A stretch of DNA of 64,000 nt from assembly GCA_016808115.1 (NCBI GenBank), contig JAEQBH010003867.1, positions 558,001 to 622,000 of the forward strand, given 5' to 3'. Position numbers and translations under genes: made by a program. This DNA is from Tetrastigma voinierianum. Taxonomy: Eukaryota; Streptophyta; Magnoliopsida; Vitales; Vitaceae. How positions within the stretch are numbered: position 1 is the stretch's first letter; every line of letters begins with the position of its first letter. Under the pieces are notes generated by a model. The model saw only the letters and a list, made by a program, of their open reading frames with translations, was not told the origin of the DNA and did not search any database. Below, piece by piece: positions 1-12,100 of the stretch.

Positions 1-1127
1 TGACTTCTGAAAGAAGAGGAGAAATTATAGTCTACAAGTAAGGGGAGGATGAAAGTCTCTACAACGCATGGGAGAGATACAAAAGACTACCCAAAAGATG
101 CCCTATGCATGGAATAGATATGACCACTTAGATGGATATTTTCTACCATTCCATGAATTATGCCTCAAAAGGTATAATTGATATAGCCCGTCAGGGGCTT
201 ATAAAAGAAGTTATGTATGAGGAACATGTAACCGATTGAAGACCTTGCCAAATGCAACTACAAGGTTCCATCTAAATCGTTAGGGAGCAACATCAGACTG
301 AAGGGGAGTGGTGTAATTGAGCTTAATCAAATGACTGCCATTGAAGTAAAGTTGGATACATTAATGAACAAGATAGGAAACAATGAGAGAAGAATGCATA
401 ACGCATCAAGTGACTCGGGGAGATAAAGGAAAGAGAAGAAAAGAAAGTCAAGTTATGATCAAAACACGAGGATCCCTACCAAGTCGAGGAGGCACAAGAC
501 TCTCAATGCCACAATAGAGCTACCCTTTCAAGCCCAACCTCTCAACTTGCCTACTTCACTATACACTATCACTGTGAACCAGGAGAACTCTCATATGGGG
601 GCGAAGTTAACAACAAGGTAAAAAGACTCTGGGAGAAAATTTATAGCAGCTATCGCGCCTAACTGTGGTACCAACAACAACAAAGAAATGCCTTAGTAGA
701 TGAGAGTAGAAAATCAAAGTGAGGTGGATCTGAATTCTTTCGAGGCACTTCGATGTTGCTTACGGGGAAAATAAGAGGCTGCTAAATGATACATTTGTGC
801 GTAAGTTTGTCGAAAGAAGAGACTTAGGTAAACGCAATCGTGGCCTGTGCTAATACAAACGCCTCTTTGAAGAATATGGAGACTCAAGTAGGCAATGACC
901 CAGCTATTTAATCAACCTGCTGACATCCCATGTGACACAAGGAAGAATTGCCAAGGATTAAAATGGTTGTGATTCGAAGAGTATAGAGGAACTTGAGGAA
1001 ATTTAAACGAAGTTGAGATCCAGATTTTGAAAAGGGAATAGAACTTTGTTGAAATGAAGACATTTTGCAGCAAATGTCTAGCTAAGGACATTAAACTGAC
1101 AGCTTCTGTGAGGCAACCCAAGGCACT
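1..1127 (+). pseudogene. Athila-like gag remnant (element A, first copy)
   Basis: Broken gag region of a Ty3/Athila-like retrotransposon; gag forms the particle that packages element RNA. No long frame survives, but the DNA aligns base by base with the better preserved gag at 4835-5760: the segment encoding the stretch around 'LIEDL.K.NY..PS', the following 'G.GVIELN.MT.IE.KLD.LM' and the later block before the protease ('SDTRKN..') occur in the same order. Stops and indels occur every few dozen bases. The window begins inside the gene. After about 1000 the match fades and the pol genes are absent, so gag is followed directly by the spacer that normally lies after pol. Family is well supported; the exact right end is not. 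Confidence 0.7.
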
Positions 1128-2222
1128 TTAAATTTGATATGATTAATTTTGTTAAATTTTTGTGTGTTTGATGTTCTAGTTTTAATTTTGTTAGAAATTT
1201 TATTTTTTTAGTTTTTGCTGATGTTTCAGGACAATGAAACTATATTAAAGATGAATTTTATTAGGAAGCACACTTTCTCAAACTGAAATATGCAGAAAAT
1301 ATCTACAAGGAGGAGTATTTCTATTTCCCTTAATTTGTTTTTAATGATAATGCATAGTTGAAGTTTCATAGTGAAATGTACTATTTAAAAGGTAAATGAA
1401 TAGTATTTCGTTGGTTTCATTTTTTGTGATATTCTCACATTATATTGGTAAAATTATATTGGAAATAAAGTTAAATGAAATGTTGTCGTTCATAAATAAT
1501 CGAGGTTCTTTGATGATTAAATGAATTTTCACAAGTATGTTATGATGGGTATGAGTAATACACCTTGCTTTGAATGTGTCTTGATTGAAAACTGGGAATG
1601 ATGCAATTCTGGAGAATTTTAGTTCAATGTCGTGTCATGCTTTCTCTCTGTTGCAACATTATTACCAAATTATGTCACATCATTGTTTCTTTCTGTTGCG
1701 ATAGAGTTTGAATCAAATCTCATCTCAGTCGCAGGTAGAATTGTCAGGATGTAATCAGAAATGACCTACATTTCCTCTCGAAAGAGAAACACGTCGACAA
1801 AAATTCTCAGATGTCTCAATATAAGTTTACTTTGAGCATGAAATTTTCAGGTCGCGACATACTTCTCTCTCAGGTAATCATAATCAACTTTAGACTTAAA
1901 GATTGGAAGGAAGGTTTTTGTAGCGACAAAATTTTTTCTATCATATAAATAAGTTCAAAAGAACGCCGAAATTGATTTAAAGAACCTGCTTGCACACTCT
2001 ATCTCTATATGTCGCGACATAGCACAAAAAAGGAACTAACTCCTAGGCTGGGCTGTCCCGACATTTAATGAAGGCACAACAAACAAATTTAGCTTATAAC
2101 AGAGAATTTCAAACTTAAAGGCCACCTTTCTCATAAACCATCAACTCACTCGTCTTCCTTTATCAAATCTCTCTCATCTTTCCTTCTAAAACCCTAGAGT
2201 TCTCAAAACCCTATTTTGACCA
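1128..2222 (+). promoter_or_regulatory. Element A post-pol spacer with TCGCGA palindromes
   Basis: Non-coding spacer leading into the ATG at 2223. The first 300 bases match, in opposite orientation, the spacer of element C (about 14100-14345), including 'CAGGACA.TGAA' and 'AATATGCAGAAA', so this is a conserved element part and not random DNA. From about 1630 to 2065 it holds a loose cluster of TGTCGCGACA-like words (for example near 1852 and 2011, with decayed forms such as TTGCAACATT and TCCCGACATT). The last 120 bases are pyrimidine-rich and contain AAACCCTAGAG, as plant mRNA leaders often do. I infer an internal promoter and leader for the downstream ORF. Confidence 0.55.
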
Positions 2223-3395
2223 TGTCTGAGCCGTCGCACCTTATTCCGAACCTGAACGAAATGAGAGAAGCATACATAGAAGTAGAGGAAGAGGCTTTTC
2301 AAGAAAATTAGTCCAAGGAAATGCAAAAGGAAGAATGAGTCAAGCTTAGAGTAGAGCATCGTGGCAATTAGAGGAGGAATCAAGAAAAGGAAGAGGCGCT
2401 GGAGAGTTCAAACAAAGTAAAGGAATGAAGGAGAAGAAACTTAATCTCGTGACAGCCTCATTTAATGGAAAGTTTGAAGGAGAGGAGTTTTTGAGTAGTT
2501 GATGAGATTAAAAACCTATATCCCCTTTCTTTGAAATGCTTGAGAAGAGAGGATGGTAATCACTGGGCGAGCACAAGGCACCTCGATTGTCAGATTGTGA
2601 AAGAGTTTTTCATAACATGGTGAAGAGGAAGGAAAGAAGGTGAGGTGTTAGAGGAAAATGGATAGATTTCAGCAAAGAAACGATAATGGATTGCTTAACT
2701 AAGGTGCAAGATGGCTCAAAATTAAGAGACCGCTAAAGTGGAGCAGCAATGTAAGATATGACTCCATCGACAAATTTAAAAGGAAAGTGGAAGGCAACAA
2801 GGAAAACCCTTTATGAATCCATTGCCATAGGTGATTTAATAGAAGAGGCCAAGGTATGGTTCTATTTTATTAGCTCGGTCCTTTTTCCATCAAAGCACCT
2901 CAACACAAGAAGAAGGGAAACTACAACCTTTCTTATGTCACGTGGGTACAAAATCAATGTTGGGTAAATAATTGAGAATTCTATCATGAGTTACTTTAAA
3001 AGAAAATGCAGGGGCTTGATTCCACACCTAGCTACAATAACCAGCCTTTGCTTTCTTAGGGGAGTAGATGAAGAATGGGGAAAAGAAGAAACATACCCCA
3101 AGCCATCCCCTCTGACCTTGACAAGAGTGACGAAAGGTCCTAAAAAAAGAGGAAAAGAAAAATAAATGAAGGTGGAAGAAGAAAGGGAGAATGAAAGATG
3201 TAATGAGCCAGTACAGTGGGAAGGTCCACCCCAAAAGTAGCAAGACTTTCAAGGAAACCTAAGACCCATCTAGAATGTATCTCCAGACCTAAGAGAAATC
3301 CATCAAGAACAAGCTGAAAGTTCAGGGCACCAAGGTAATAACACAGAAATGATGAAGATGCTAAAATCTATGAAACAAGAGATGAAAGATCCAAA
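2223..3395 (+). pseudogene. Element A post-pol ORF, putative plant transposon protein domain
   Basis: Broken ORF in the position of the third (env-like) ORF of Athila elements. It resembles the domain annotated in plants as 'putative plant transposon protein', whose function is unknown. Recognisable pieces in order are an N-terminal start 'MSEPSHLIPNLNE', a block with 'VKEFFHNMVKRKE' and 'VRGKWIDFSKETI', the core 'AKVWFYFISSVLFPSKHLNT', then 'GYKINVG.IIENSIM' and 'LIPHLATITSLCF..GVDEEWG', ending in a charged tail. At least six stops or frameshifts separate the pieces. Related minus-strand copies lie at 12100-13395 and 15650-17040. The start at 2223 follows a leader-like pyrimidine stretch. 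Confidence 0.68.
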
Positions 3396-3399
3396 CTAT

Positions 3400-3812
3400 A
3401 CCACTCAGATCTTTGACAAAGTCTCGCATTTCAAACCGATTGTTTAACTATGTTATAGACAATGCAAAATTGATAATTATACATCGATCTATTCTCAAAG
3501 GTTAACTTTAGTCAATGAACTCTCAATTCCAATCCATTTTGAATTTTGCTATAGTTATAGAATTTTAATTCTCAACTATTTTTTCTTTAGTTTAACAAAT
3601 CAATCTTTGTACTTTTGATTTCAAATAGTAAGGATCTTCGAAAGTAATGTAATCGATCTTAGACGCTCACTTCATCCCTGGAATGATATCGTGACTTGAA
3701 ATCACTTTATTACTGTGATGACCTGTGTACTTGTTGAGAATTTGACCTAATTTAAATTTGCATCATTACATACATATAAAAAAAAACATTTGTTATATAT
3801 TTTAGTAAAACA
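3400..3812 (+). mobile_element. LTR 3' portion of element A
   Basis: AT-rich non-coding DNA matching the end of the LTR of element I (59625-60000): both have 'GCATCTTTGACAA', 'AACTATGTTATA', 'TCAAATAGTAAGGATCTT' and the final block 'GGAATGATATC..GACTT'. It lies directly before primer-binding-site-like sequence, as an LTR end should. The upstream part of this LTR (U3 with its palindromes) is missing, so the post-pol ORF abuts U5-like sequence. It serves as the 3' end of one element and the 5' end of the next. Confidence 0.55.
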
Positions 3813-3815
3813 ACA

Positions 3816-4110
3816 AGATTTGGGCATTCCTGTTGAGGATTGAATAGTCCTTGATGGTAATGTTAAAAATTGGTTGTAGTTTTATGGTCTACTTTAAAAA
3901 TCAGAGATATATATCAAGTTGGAACCAATCTGTAGGAATCACAGTTCTAAGTAGAAAGGATAGAAATTGCATGTATGTAATAGGTCTATTAAACAAACAT
4001 CAACAAGTTTTTTACGCTGTTGTCGGGGATTTTAGTTAGTCTTTGGTAGCTATGCCAAAAATTTGTTTGTAGGTTCATGAACAAGTTTATGGCTCCATTG
4101 TCGGGGATTT
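3816..4110 (+). repeat. Three tandem decayed primer-binding-site copies
   Basis: Three successive copies of a segment built like 'AACAAGTTTTTGGC....TTG.CGGGGATT', the primer site complementary to tRNA-Asp used by Athila-type elements. They start near 3816 (most decayed), 3999 (GCTGTTGTCGGGGATTTTAG) and 4078 (GGCTCCATTGTCGGGGATTT). The text after each also repeats (AGTC.TT...TAATGTTAAAA, and AGTCTTTGG...TATGCCAAAA), so this is a tandem duplication of the primer site and start of the leader. Confidence 0.6.
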
Positions 4111-4439
4111 GAAAGAGAATTTAAACATCAATATTCCAACCAAAGAGAGAATTGCTAATTTAGACATTTTCCTGTTTTATCAAAAATTTATGAAAATTTA
4201 CAAAAATAGTTTTAAAATGCAAGTAATGGGTAAGCTAGTGAAAAATAATGAGCTTATATGAGATAATCGCTTCCACTCTATTTCATTCGATCTTAGTGTG
4301 TTTCATTTCAGAAGATCTACATGCATAGACAAACTTAAGCATAATCAAGCTACTTTGGCTACGTAATCGGTAAGATGCTGAGAAATCTAAAGAAGGTTAG
4401 AAGTGCTAAATCGTGATAATATGGTATCAGAGAGAGAGG

Positions 4440-6100
4440 CCAACAGTGACTCAAGCAAAAACAACAGCCAGAAAGGCCTCGTGAGGCAAATGATTACGGG
4501 AGAATTTTCTGAGGCTACCATTAGAGATGAACATTCCATTGAGACAACCTGCTATAAAGGCCAACAATTTTGAGTTCAAGCCAGCTTTGATCACAATGGT
4601 GCAACAACATCAATATATCACATCCTAAATAAGACCCTAAACGAAAGACATAGAAGATTTTCGAGGATGGAAAATACAGTAAAGATGAATGGGGTGAGAC
4701 CTGAGATGATCAAGTCAAGAATCCTTACCTTTTCACCGAGACATATAGCTCACTGGGTTCAATCACTCCAGCCTTATGGATCTGGAACACTGGGAAGAGT
4801 CAGCGGAGGCTTACATGAGCGAGATTCTTTCCTCATCCTCTCTTCGTAAAGGAGAGGGGAAATCATAGTTTTTAACAAGGAGAGGATGAAAAGTCTCTAT
4901 AATGCATGGAAAGATATAAGAACAATAAAAGATGCCCAATGTTTGAATAGATTCGACCACCCTGATTGACATCTTGTACTATCTATGAACTACACCTCTA
5001 AAGGTATAATCAAAGCGTAGTCAATAAGTGGAGCATTCAAGAGGAAGAGTACTGAAGAGGCAAGACAGTTGATTGAAGATCTATCAAAAAGCAACTACAA
5101 AGCTCCATCTGAGACTTTAGAGAGCAGCAGCAGACTGAAAGGAAGTGGGGTGATAGAGATGAACAGGATGACTATCATAGAAGCCAAACTTGAAGCATTG
5201 ATGAAAAAACTGGGAAACCAAGAAAGAAGAATGCATTCAGCACATGAAGTGGGAACAGTTGAAGGAAATGAGCAGAAGGGTAGTGTTGATGAGGGACTAG
5301 CCCATGAGGGTCTCTATCAAGTTGAGGAGGCCTGGCTTCATTAATGGCAAAACATGTTTGGGCAACTTAATCCAAACTCCAACTTACCAACCCATTACAC
5401 ACTAGCACTATGAACCATGAGAATTTCATATGGAGGTGGAGCACAAGAAGGTCCAAGACCACGCAGAATTTTTAAATAACAAGATTTACTACGAAGTCTC
5501 CAAGGACAATAACAGGTATGTAAGGGAGTAGAGAGCAAAAAATTCAATACAAAGGAGATCTCAATCCCTTGAAGATCAAATGCCGACATTCATGGGAGAG
5601 AATAAGAGGCTGTTGAATATTCACGAGTAGAAATTTGCTGAGCTAGTAGCATTTCAGGCAAACACAAATGTGTTTCAGGCCAACATTAATGCCTCTCTAA
5701 AAAATCTGGAGACACAAGTAGGCAAATGACCAGACAGAATCCAAAATAGCCGATGCCTTCCTAAGGAGCATAAAGCAAAGAATCCTAAGGACTGTATGGT
5801 GGTGACTCTGAGGAGTAGTAGAGAGTTGGAAAGCAGAAAAGAAGATGAACAGAAAAAGAGTGAAAAGACCGAGAAAGAAGAAACTAGAGAAGAGACCAGG
5901 TTGAGCAATTCAAAATTAGCTAAAGAGACTGAGAAAGAAAAGGTGCAAACTGAGCAGTAGGTGGAGAAAGGAAAACTAAAGAAGAAAGAGGAATTGCAAG
6001 CCTATATGCTTATTGTTCCATTCCCTTAGAGGCTTTAGAAAGAAAAAATGGAGGAGCAGTTCACTATATTCTTAGATATGTTCAAGAAGATAGAAATTAA
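4440..6100 (+). pseudogene. Athila-like gag (element A, second copy)
   Basis: Best preserved gag of element A. Ordered blocks: 'NNFEFKPALITMVQQHQY' (about 4565-4620), the capsid-like part to 5040, then an open stretch 5069-5344 with 'LIEDLSKSNYKAPSETLESS' followed by 'GVIEMNRMTIIEAKLEALMK', and later 'NASLKNLETQVGK' near 5690-5725 and 'KNPKDCMVVTLRSSRELE' near 5782-5835. After a glutamate and lysine-rich linker it runs towards protease with 'KKIEINIPFAEV' and 'MLNYAKFLTW' (6085-6170). This block order is that of Athila gag. Scattered stops make it non-functional. Confidence 0.8.
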
Positions 6101-6239
6101 TATACCCTTTGCTGAAGTAGTGGCTTAGATGCTTAACTATGCTAAGTTTCTCACATGGACCATTTTGAGTAAGAAGAGAAGACGGTTTAAGAAGGAGGAG
6201 TGTGACAATTACATTTAATCTGATCTAGAAGCTCAATGC

Positions 6240-6500
6240 TAGAAGACGAGATCTTGATACCACTCATTCCCCCACCACTGGGAATGTTGAATTTAAGAAG
6301 GCTTGTGTGATTCAAAGGGCATCAATTTGATCCTACGCCTATGCACCCGACGGCGTATAGACTATGGCACAACCAGAAGTCCTGAATATGTATCATTAAG
6401 GTGGGAAAATTTATTCTCCCCATGAACTTGTAGTTATGGATACGGCGAAGATACACAAGTTCCTGTTACTGGAAGACCTTTACTCCGGCCAGACCTGAGT
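6240..6500 (+). pseudogene. Retroviral-type aspartic protease remnant (element A)
   Basis: Short continuation of the gag-pol frame. Around 6277-6330 the DNA encodes a decayed 'GNVEFKKA.CDS.ASINL', corresponding to the active-site region that reads CDLGASINLMPLS in element D. Around 6400-6475 it encodes 'VGKFILP...VVMD...' and a decayed 'VPVILGRPFL', the C-terminal flap-side block seen in element E. About 100 bases between these blocks, and everything after about 6490 (RT onward), are missing. Motif evidence only; the protein is dead. Confidence 0.55.
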
Positions 6501-7399
6501 CGCCTGATAGATGAAGAAAGGAACTCACTCGTGGTGGAAGAAGAATACACTTAATCTAACAAAAGCCCGAAAAACAAATTGAACGTGAAAGATGCATTGT
6601 AAGATCGTAGAAACAATAGTTCTAATTACCTTGAACCGGCTACTGTAATTTTCAAATTCAATCAACAAAATGAGATGAATTTCCAAGATTCGAGATCTTA
6701 ATTGTGAATTTTTGAATTCTAGATGTGAATTAAAAGAGACAATCTTAAGTTTGAATGAGAACAGTACAGAAAAATCAAGCAGCAATGAAGAAAAGGCAAA
6801 AAAAATAGAAACAAGTTTAGAAGGGTAAACCTTGAAAGAATTACCCAGACACTTGAAGAATGATTTCTAGACTCAAAAGTAAAACCCACATATTATCTTT
6901 AGAAGCACATTAACTCGTGGCTAAAGAACATAAATCACTGAGATTCTCAAAAAATACAAGGAAAATAATTACTGGGTCAATGAAGATTCAAAGAATCATT
7001 CTTCTATTTGCACGACAAACTCCTTGGAAGAAAATGCAAAAACCTCCATTGAGCATCAAAGAAGACTAAATCCAGAGAATGAAGAAGTCATGGAAAGTAC
7101 CGAAATGGTCGATGCGTGCTCTATATATGAAATCTCACAACCCCTCAGTGGAAATGTCTATGTGGTCCCAAGGAAAGGTAATTCACTATGATCAGAAATT
7201 AGAAGTGTCACACTCTACCCCACTCAAGAAGATTTTCCGATTTTTGATATCATCAGGGTGTTCATTCCTCGTTATATACTTAAAACCTCTCTCAATTTAA
7301 CACCTCTACAGAGTCTTACAACTTCCTCGTGGCCATGTCAAATTGACTGGAGTTTCTAAAAATGAATTAAATCGATTTAAAATGTTTTGGAATTATAAA
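6500..7399. other. Unassigned stretch between elements A and C
   Basis: About 900 bases with no recognisable retrotransposon protein, LTR end or RNA gene. It is AT-rich with short frames of fewer than 90 codons on both strands that show no domain. It may be target DNA of element C or unrecognised LTR or leader sequence. Confidence 0.4.
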
Positions 7400-9732
7400 T
7401 AGAAAGTTTAGTCTATGACACCTATAAGTGTACAGTGCCATACAAGTAGTAAAAATGGATGGGGAAGTCTAGATAATATTCCCATAGAGATTGACGGATT
7501 CTCAAAATCAACTACTCCCAACTACTCAAGATCCAGCTCATCTCAACCCCGGGACGATGAAGTTTCACAACTAAAATTAAAGAATAATTGTCTTAAAGAT
7601 AACATATACAACTTAGACATTAAAAAATAAGCTAATACATATATATATAAACTAGAATTAATTTGGACTAATTAGTTCTCTCGTAAAAATGAACAATTAA
7701 TAAGAAGTACTCGTGGAAATACTAATTTCTCGTGATTATAACCCATTTTAAACTTAACCCTAAATTGGATCCGATTTGTCAAAGATGCCTGATATTGCAA
7801 GTTGGATTTCTCCTTTTAGTCACTAATTAAATATCCCTATTTCTCTCGAAGACAGGGGTTTAATCAACTACTTGTATTCAACATATTCTTTACAAGATTT
7901 GGGAATTTTTTTTTCTCAATACTTCATACCTATTTCTTAAGACTGTAGATTTCTTACTTCCCAACTCAGGGTTGTGCAAGATTTCTACAACCTGATTGAT
8001 GACTCGGCCTTAAAATCTAATGAATATCTCCTTTCCCTTGATTAGATCACAACTAACACATGGTCAAGAGTTTTCCAACATATTAAGGTGAAATCTCTGA
8101 TGATTTAAATTGATAAATAACTCTTCAACACTCATGAAAGGAACTGGTATTTATCTAAGTGAACTCGCAGCTCAATAGTTCTTCTCAATAATGGTCCAGC
8201 GATACCCACAATTGGAATGTTCCTAACTCTCGTGAATCGCTACCCCCGCACACCCAGCGGCCTCCCGGGAAATCGTGAGCAGACAATCCTTGAATGGGTA
8301 TTCGAAACTACTATTGGGAAAAATTATATGAAAAAGACACATCAATCAAATAAATTCCACCCAAATTCTAGATACTTCCTTCCAATTTATGCAAGAAAGA
8401 CTATAACTAATAATAAATTCAAACTAGTGGAATCTATGCTTATGAAAAACCCGCACATAACTCGACAATGGCAATTATTAAATCGCACTCACTCAGTAGT
8501 TTTTAAAATAAACCGAGAAGAGACTTAATCTAAAATAGTAGTCTAGATTTCATTTAAACTCGTAGAAAATATTAAAGAAATTGAAAGTTTGCTTCCAAAT
8601 TTTTCCAATAATTTAATAGATCTACATCTGCATCCAAGAAAAGAAAAGAAAAGAGTTAAAAGAAAATTGGAGTATTAAAATTATATATCGAGTTTTCTTC
8701 TTCCCGCTCGGGTTCCCAAAAAGAAAAATCAACTTTACTCAAACGGTTCGGCCATTTATAACTTTTAGAAATCGGGCTCGATTCCAAGGCCCAGCCATCT
8801 CTCAAAACCAATGGACCAATCTCAACGCGAAGGCCCACTAAAGTTCAGACGACGAAAGTTTGGTCCGTCTATTCATTTTGTCGCGGATCGCAGAACCGTC
8901 AGTAACATTTTCTCTTGCTCCTCGCAATCATTTAGCCGCGGACTGATGTTTTCTATCGCAACTTGTTTCTTCGCCTGGGTGTTGATTTATGGTCGAATTT
9001 GGCTATATTGTTTTCTATCGCATTTATGTCGCGGACCTCGTATATGTCGCGACTCTTACTCGCTGTCACCACTGATCCTTGGTCCTAACTTTCTCATGCT
9101 GCGACTTAAAATGTTTTCATTTTTTCATCGCTTCTCACGCAATGTGGAATTTAACCTAATCATTTCCTTCCTGTCTTAAATTTATGTCGCTACCTTAAAA
9201 ATAAAATATGTCGCAATCTCCACTCGCTCTCTTGTGGTAACCCCATCACTCGGGTCACAACATTTTAATCAGATACTCCTTCTTATTGTTGCGACATAAA
9301 TTTCCAGGTCATGACCTTGATTGAAGTCTCCAACTTATATTTTTGTCGCAACTTGGAATGGTATAGGAGAGACATTGCAAGTCCATTCAACCTTACTTTT
9401 TGGTTCGCCCTCAAAATGGTATCGCGACATTATCTTCCTCTTCTCGGGTTCCTCCTCCCCTTCGGGTCTCGCGAAGTCTCCCCTCCTTATGTCGCAATGC
9501 TTTTGTTTGCTTTGTTATATCACTCTTTGGTCGCGACCTTGATCTCTATCGCGACCTCCGCGCCATTGATCCTCGCTTTTCACTTCGATTTTCATTGAAT
9601 TTTCACTGGCTTAAATTTCAAGTAGAAATATAAATTTGAAATAAGACATATTTCTCGTATAAAAATAAAGTAAATTATATTGTAAGAAAATAAGAAAATG
9701 GACTAAAAATTCAATGAGTTTTTGACTCATCA
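7400..9732 (-). mobile_element. Element C LTR with TCGCGA array
   Basis: Minus-strand LTR of the palindrome-bearing Athila-like family. On the minus strand it begins TGATGAGTCAAAAACTCATT at 9732, directly after a purine tract, matching the start of LTR B and LTR I. U3 holds an array of TGTCGCGACA-like words (about 8880-9560). A TATA-like box, TTATAAATGG on the minus strand, lies at about 8751-8765, downstream of the array. The R/U5 part (8700 down to 7400) matches LTR I around 59200-60000, for example 'GGATCTTGAGTAG.TGGG' and 'GGGAAT.TTATCTAGACTT'. The start is firm; the other end near 7400 is approximate. Confidence 0.65.
8880..9560 (-). promoter_or_regulatory. TCGCGA palindrome array in C U3
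   Basis: About 20 GTCGCGAC/GTCGCAAC-type words scattered at roughly 25-45 base intervals, for example near 9045, 9290, 9422, 9530 and 9548. The stretch aligns with 14768-15420 of LTR B. It lies about 120 bases upstream of the minus-strand TATA-like box. Palindromic, so readable on either strand. Confidence 0.6.
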
Positions 9733-9746
9733 AATTCCCCCAAACT
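9733..9746 (-). other. Polypurine tract of element C
   Basis: The minus strand reads GTTTGGGGGAATT immediately before the LTR start TGATGAGTC. This is the position and composition of the primer for plus-strand DNA synthesis in LTR retrotransposons, and it marks 7400-9732 as a 3' LTR of a minus-strand element. Confidence 0.65.
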
Positions 9747-12100
9747 TAAAATTTTGATTGTCCCCAAGCAAAGAAAAGAAAGATTTGTTTGTCCTTAAAC
9801 AATTGAACTTTATTTTGCAGGACATTTTTCTATTTCAAAGCACAATCTTCTCTTATTCCACGCTTTTAATTGAAAAAGGTAATTGGAGTCTCATTTTAAA
9901 CTTCAGTTTTCAACTGAGAAAAAGGAATGTTTTCAACCTCTATTACAAATAAATCAATGGTCATCGTACTTAAATGGGCCTACTAATAGATCTTGTTTTG
10001 TGAGTGTGTGTAGGTCTTCTTTTCTTTTCATCTTTTGCTGAATTAGTTAACCTTTCTAGTGGATCTCCCTTAGAATACTAGCCAAATTCATAAACTTGTT
10101 TTTCATATTGACTTTTACTAATGTAGGTAAATTCAACCTTCGTGGATCAAAGAGGTCTTTAGGCTTCAGAATGTTAAAGGCTCGCTGGGGTAATCAAGTA
10201 GATAATTGGAAAATTTTAGGGGTCGCAAATTACCCAGATTCCATTCTTCTTTTGTATAACGGCTCTCATCTTTCCTCCTCCTTCTCTCCTCGTAATGTGA
10301 CTCCTCTCACCCTTTATCCATCACTCATTCCTTACTAGAACCTTTCATTTCCTCCTTCCTTCAAAGAATCGAATAGTGCAATGTTTTTATCTTTCAGGCC
10401 TTCCCCTATCACCTTAGAGAACTTGGGCTAGCAACCCATACCAATGCATTAGTACTAGGTGTTGGAAACACTTCTCTCAGCTTAATTTCTGTTCAAGAGA
10501 GATAGGCCACAAGACAAAACTTTCCTTTTTCACTTTTTTTATTTTTTATTTTTATTTGTCTCTGGGCTTCTTCAATTTATTTCTCTTCATCCATCCTTAA
10601 TCCAAAATAAATATATTCCCCTCAAACTTGTTTCTTTTCCTCATTACTAAACATCCTTATTCCTCGAAAAATTGAGTAATTGGGGGGGTTTTGTCATAGG
10701 ATTTATTATATGAGGGATTTTAAGTTTCTATTATCATCATCGGAAGAAATTAGGCATTTTTCGCTCAAAGCAAGGGAATCAGAGTGTGTATGCTTTGCAT
10801 ATACGAGGGTAGGTTGGAAAAGGTTCAAACTTCCAAAGATGGCCTTCCCATCACTCTTGTTAGTTGTTTTTACCTAGGATCTTGCTCTTGACTAATAATC
10901 TAACAAGTTCTGTGGATTCAGATCCTTATTCGTGAATCACCCTTAAGATGTTCCTAATCCTCTTAAGGTTTTAAGAATTTTCTCGACTCATGTGCATTGT
11001 TTTCCTAAGATTTGTATCGACTTCACTGGTTTATACACAATCTCAATCATCTTATTTGTTCTTTCAATTGTGTAATCTTTTCCAAATTCGCACTTAAACT
11101 TTATTCAAACTAAAACTCGTAACTTCATATTTCTAATTCACTGGGCTCCTCGCTTCTGTTTCTCTTGATAAAGTAAGTTGTTTCCTTTTGATTTAAAACA
11201 ACGCCATTGTGTCCTTGTACGATAAAGCTCGAAAGTACATAGATCATTTCTGTGAGACAAACAATGAATGACACAAATAACACACCATTTACTCATCCAT
11301 GCATCCGAAACAAATCACTTATTCAAAGAATCGTGAGTCAAATCAAGTATTTCCTACCAATGTATAAGTTCGAATTGCAAACTTATTTGAAATAACAACA
11401 CAATTCATTAATTCAGAAGAACACATCAACACAAGACATTTTCTAATGAACTTCTAAATTTATTCATTATGATGAAGAAATACAATGAAGAAAAGAAAAG
11501 ATATACTTATGCTTTCTACTTCTCCTCAGAAATTTTTGCATTATGTCAGGAGGATCTAAGCCAAAAGGTTGCTACATGGGGAAAATTGGGAGAAGGTCAT
11601 ATCCGGTCTTTCCTCGCTCTGAGGGTGTGCAGGTGGCTCTAATTCTTTGTTAGTGGAGATCAAATCATTTGTTAAATCCATATATATAATCAAGGTGTCT
11701 TGTTTCGAGCCCATCCGATTCACTGCTTACTAGCTCGTAAATACAACCTGTAAAGATGTCCTGATAAATTTTGTTTACTCAAATCTAAACTCACGTACTA
11801 CATTTTCTTCTATAAACATCATTATCTTCGAGCTCTTTATCTCTGTCCTTCATCAATTTTCCAAACTCCTTAAATTGCTCCTTAAACAAGTACTTGAAGG
11901 CTTGAATCTTTTTTAGCATGTTACCCTCCATCTACTCTTCTTTCTTCGTAATGGTAAGCACTTTCATCTCTTCTAAACTCGGTTGTTGTATAAGGCTTCC
12001 AACCGGGGTTTTCATCTTTTCTCCTCCCATTTCCTTTTCTCTTATGTTCATCTATTCTCTCCATTCTTCCTCCCATCTTAGAGTCCCGCTTCAAATAACA
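9747..12100 (-). other. Element C 3' untranslated region
   Basis: About 2.35 kb between the post-pol ORF and the polypurine tract, without recognisable protein. It holds T-rich runs (10535-10560) and many short frames with no domain. Long untranslated tracts between the last ORF and the polypurine tract are usual in Athila-like elements. Parts of it could be a separate unrecognised insertion. Confidence 0.4.

Noticed and set aside
8217..8528. 103-codon plus-strand frame as a host gene
   Set aside because: It lies in the R/U5 part of LTR C, antisense, with no domain and no matching frame in LTR I.
9321..9633. Three overlapping plus-strand frames of 73-95 codons as a gene
   Set aside because: They lie wholly within the U3 palindrome array of LTR C and are in different frames. 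The aligned region of LTR B (15041-15451) does not keep the same protein.
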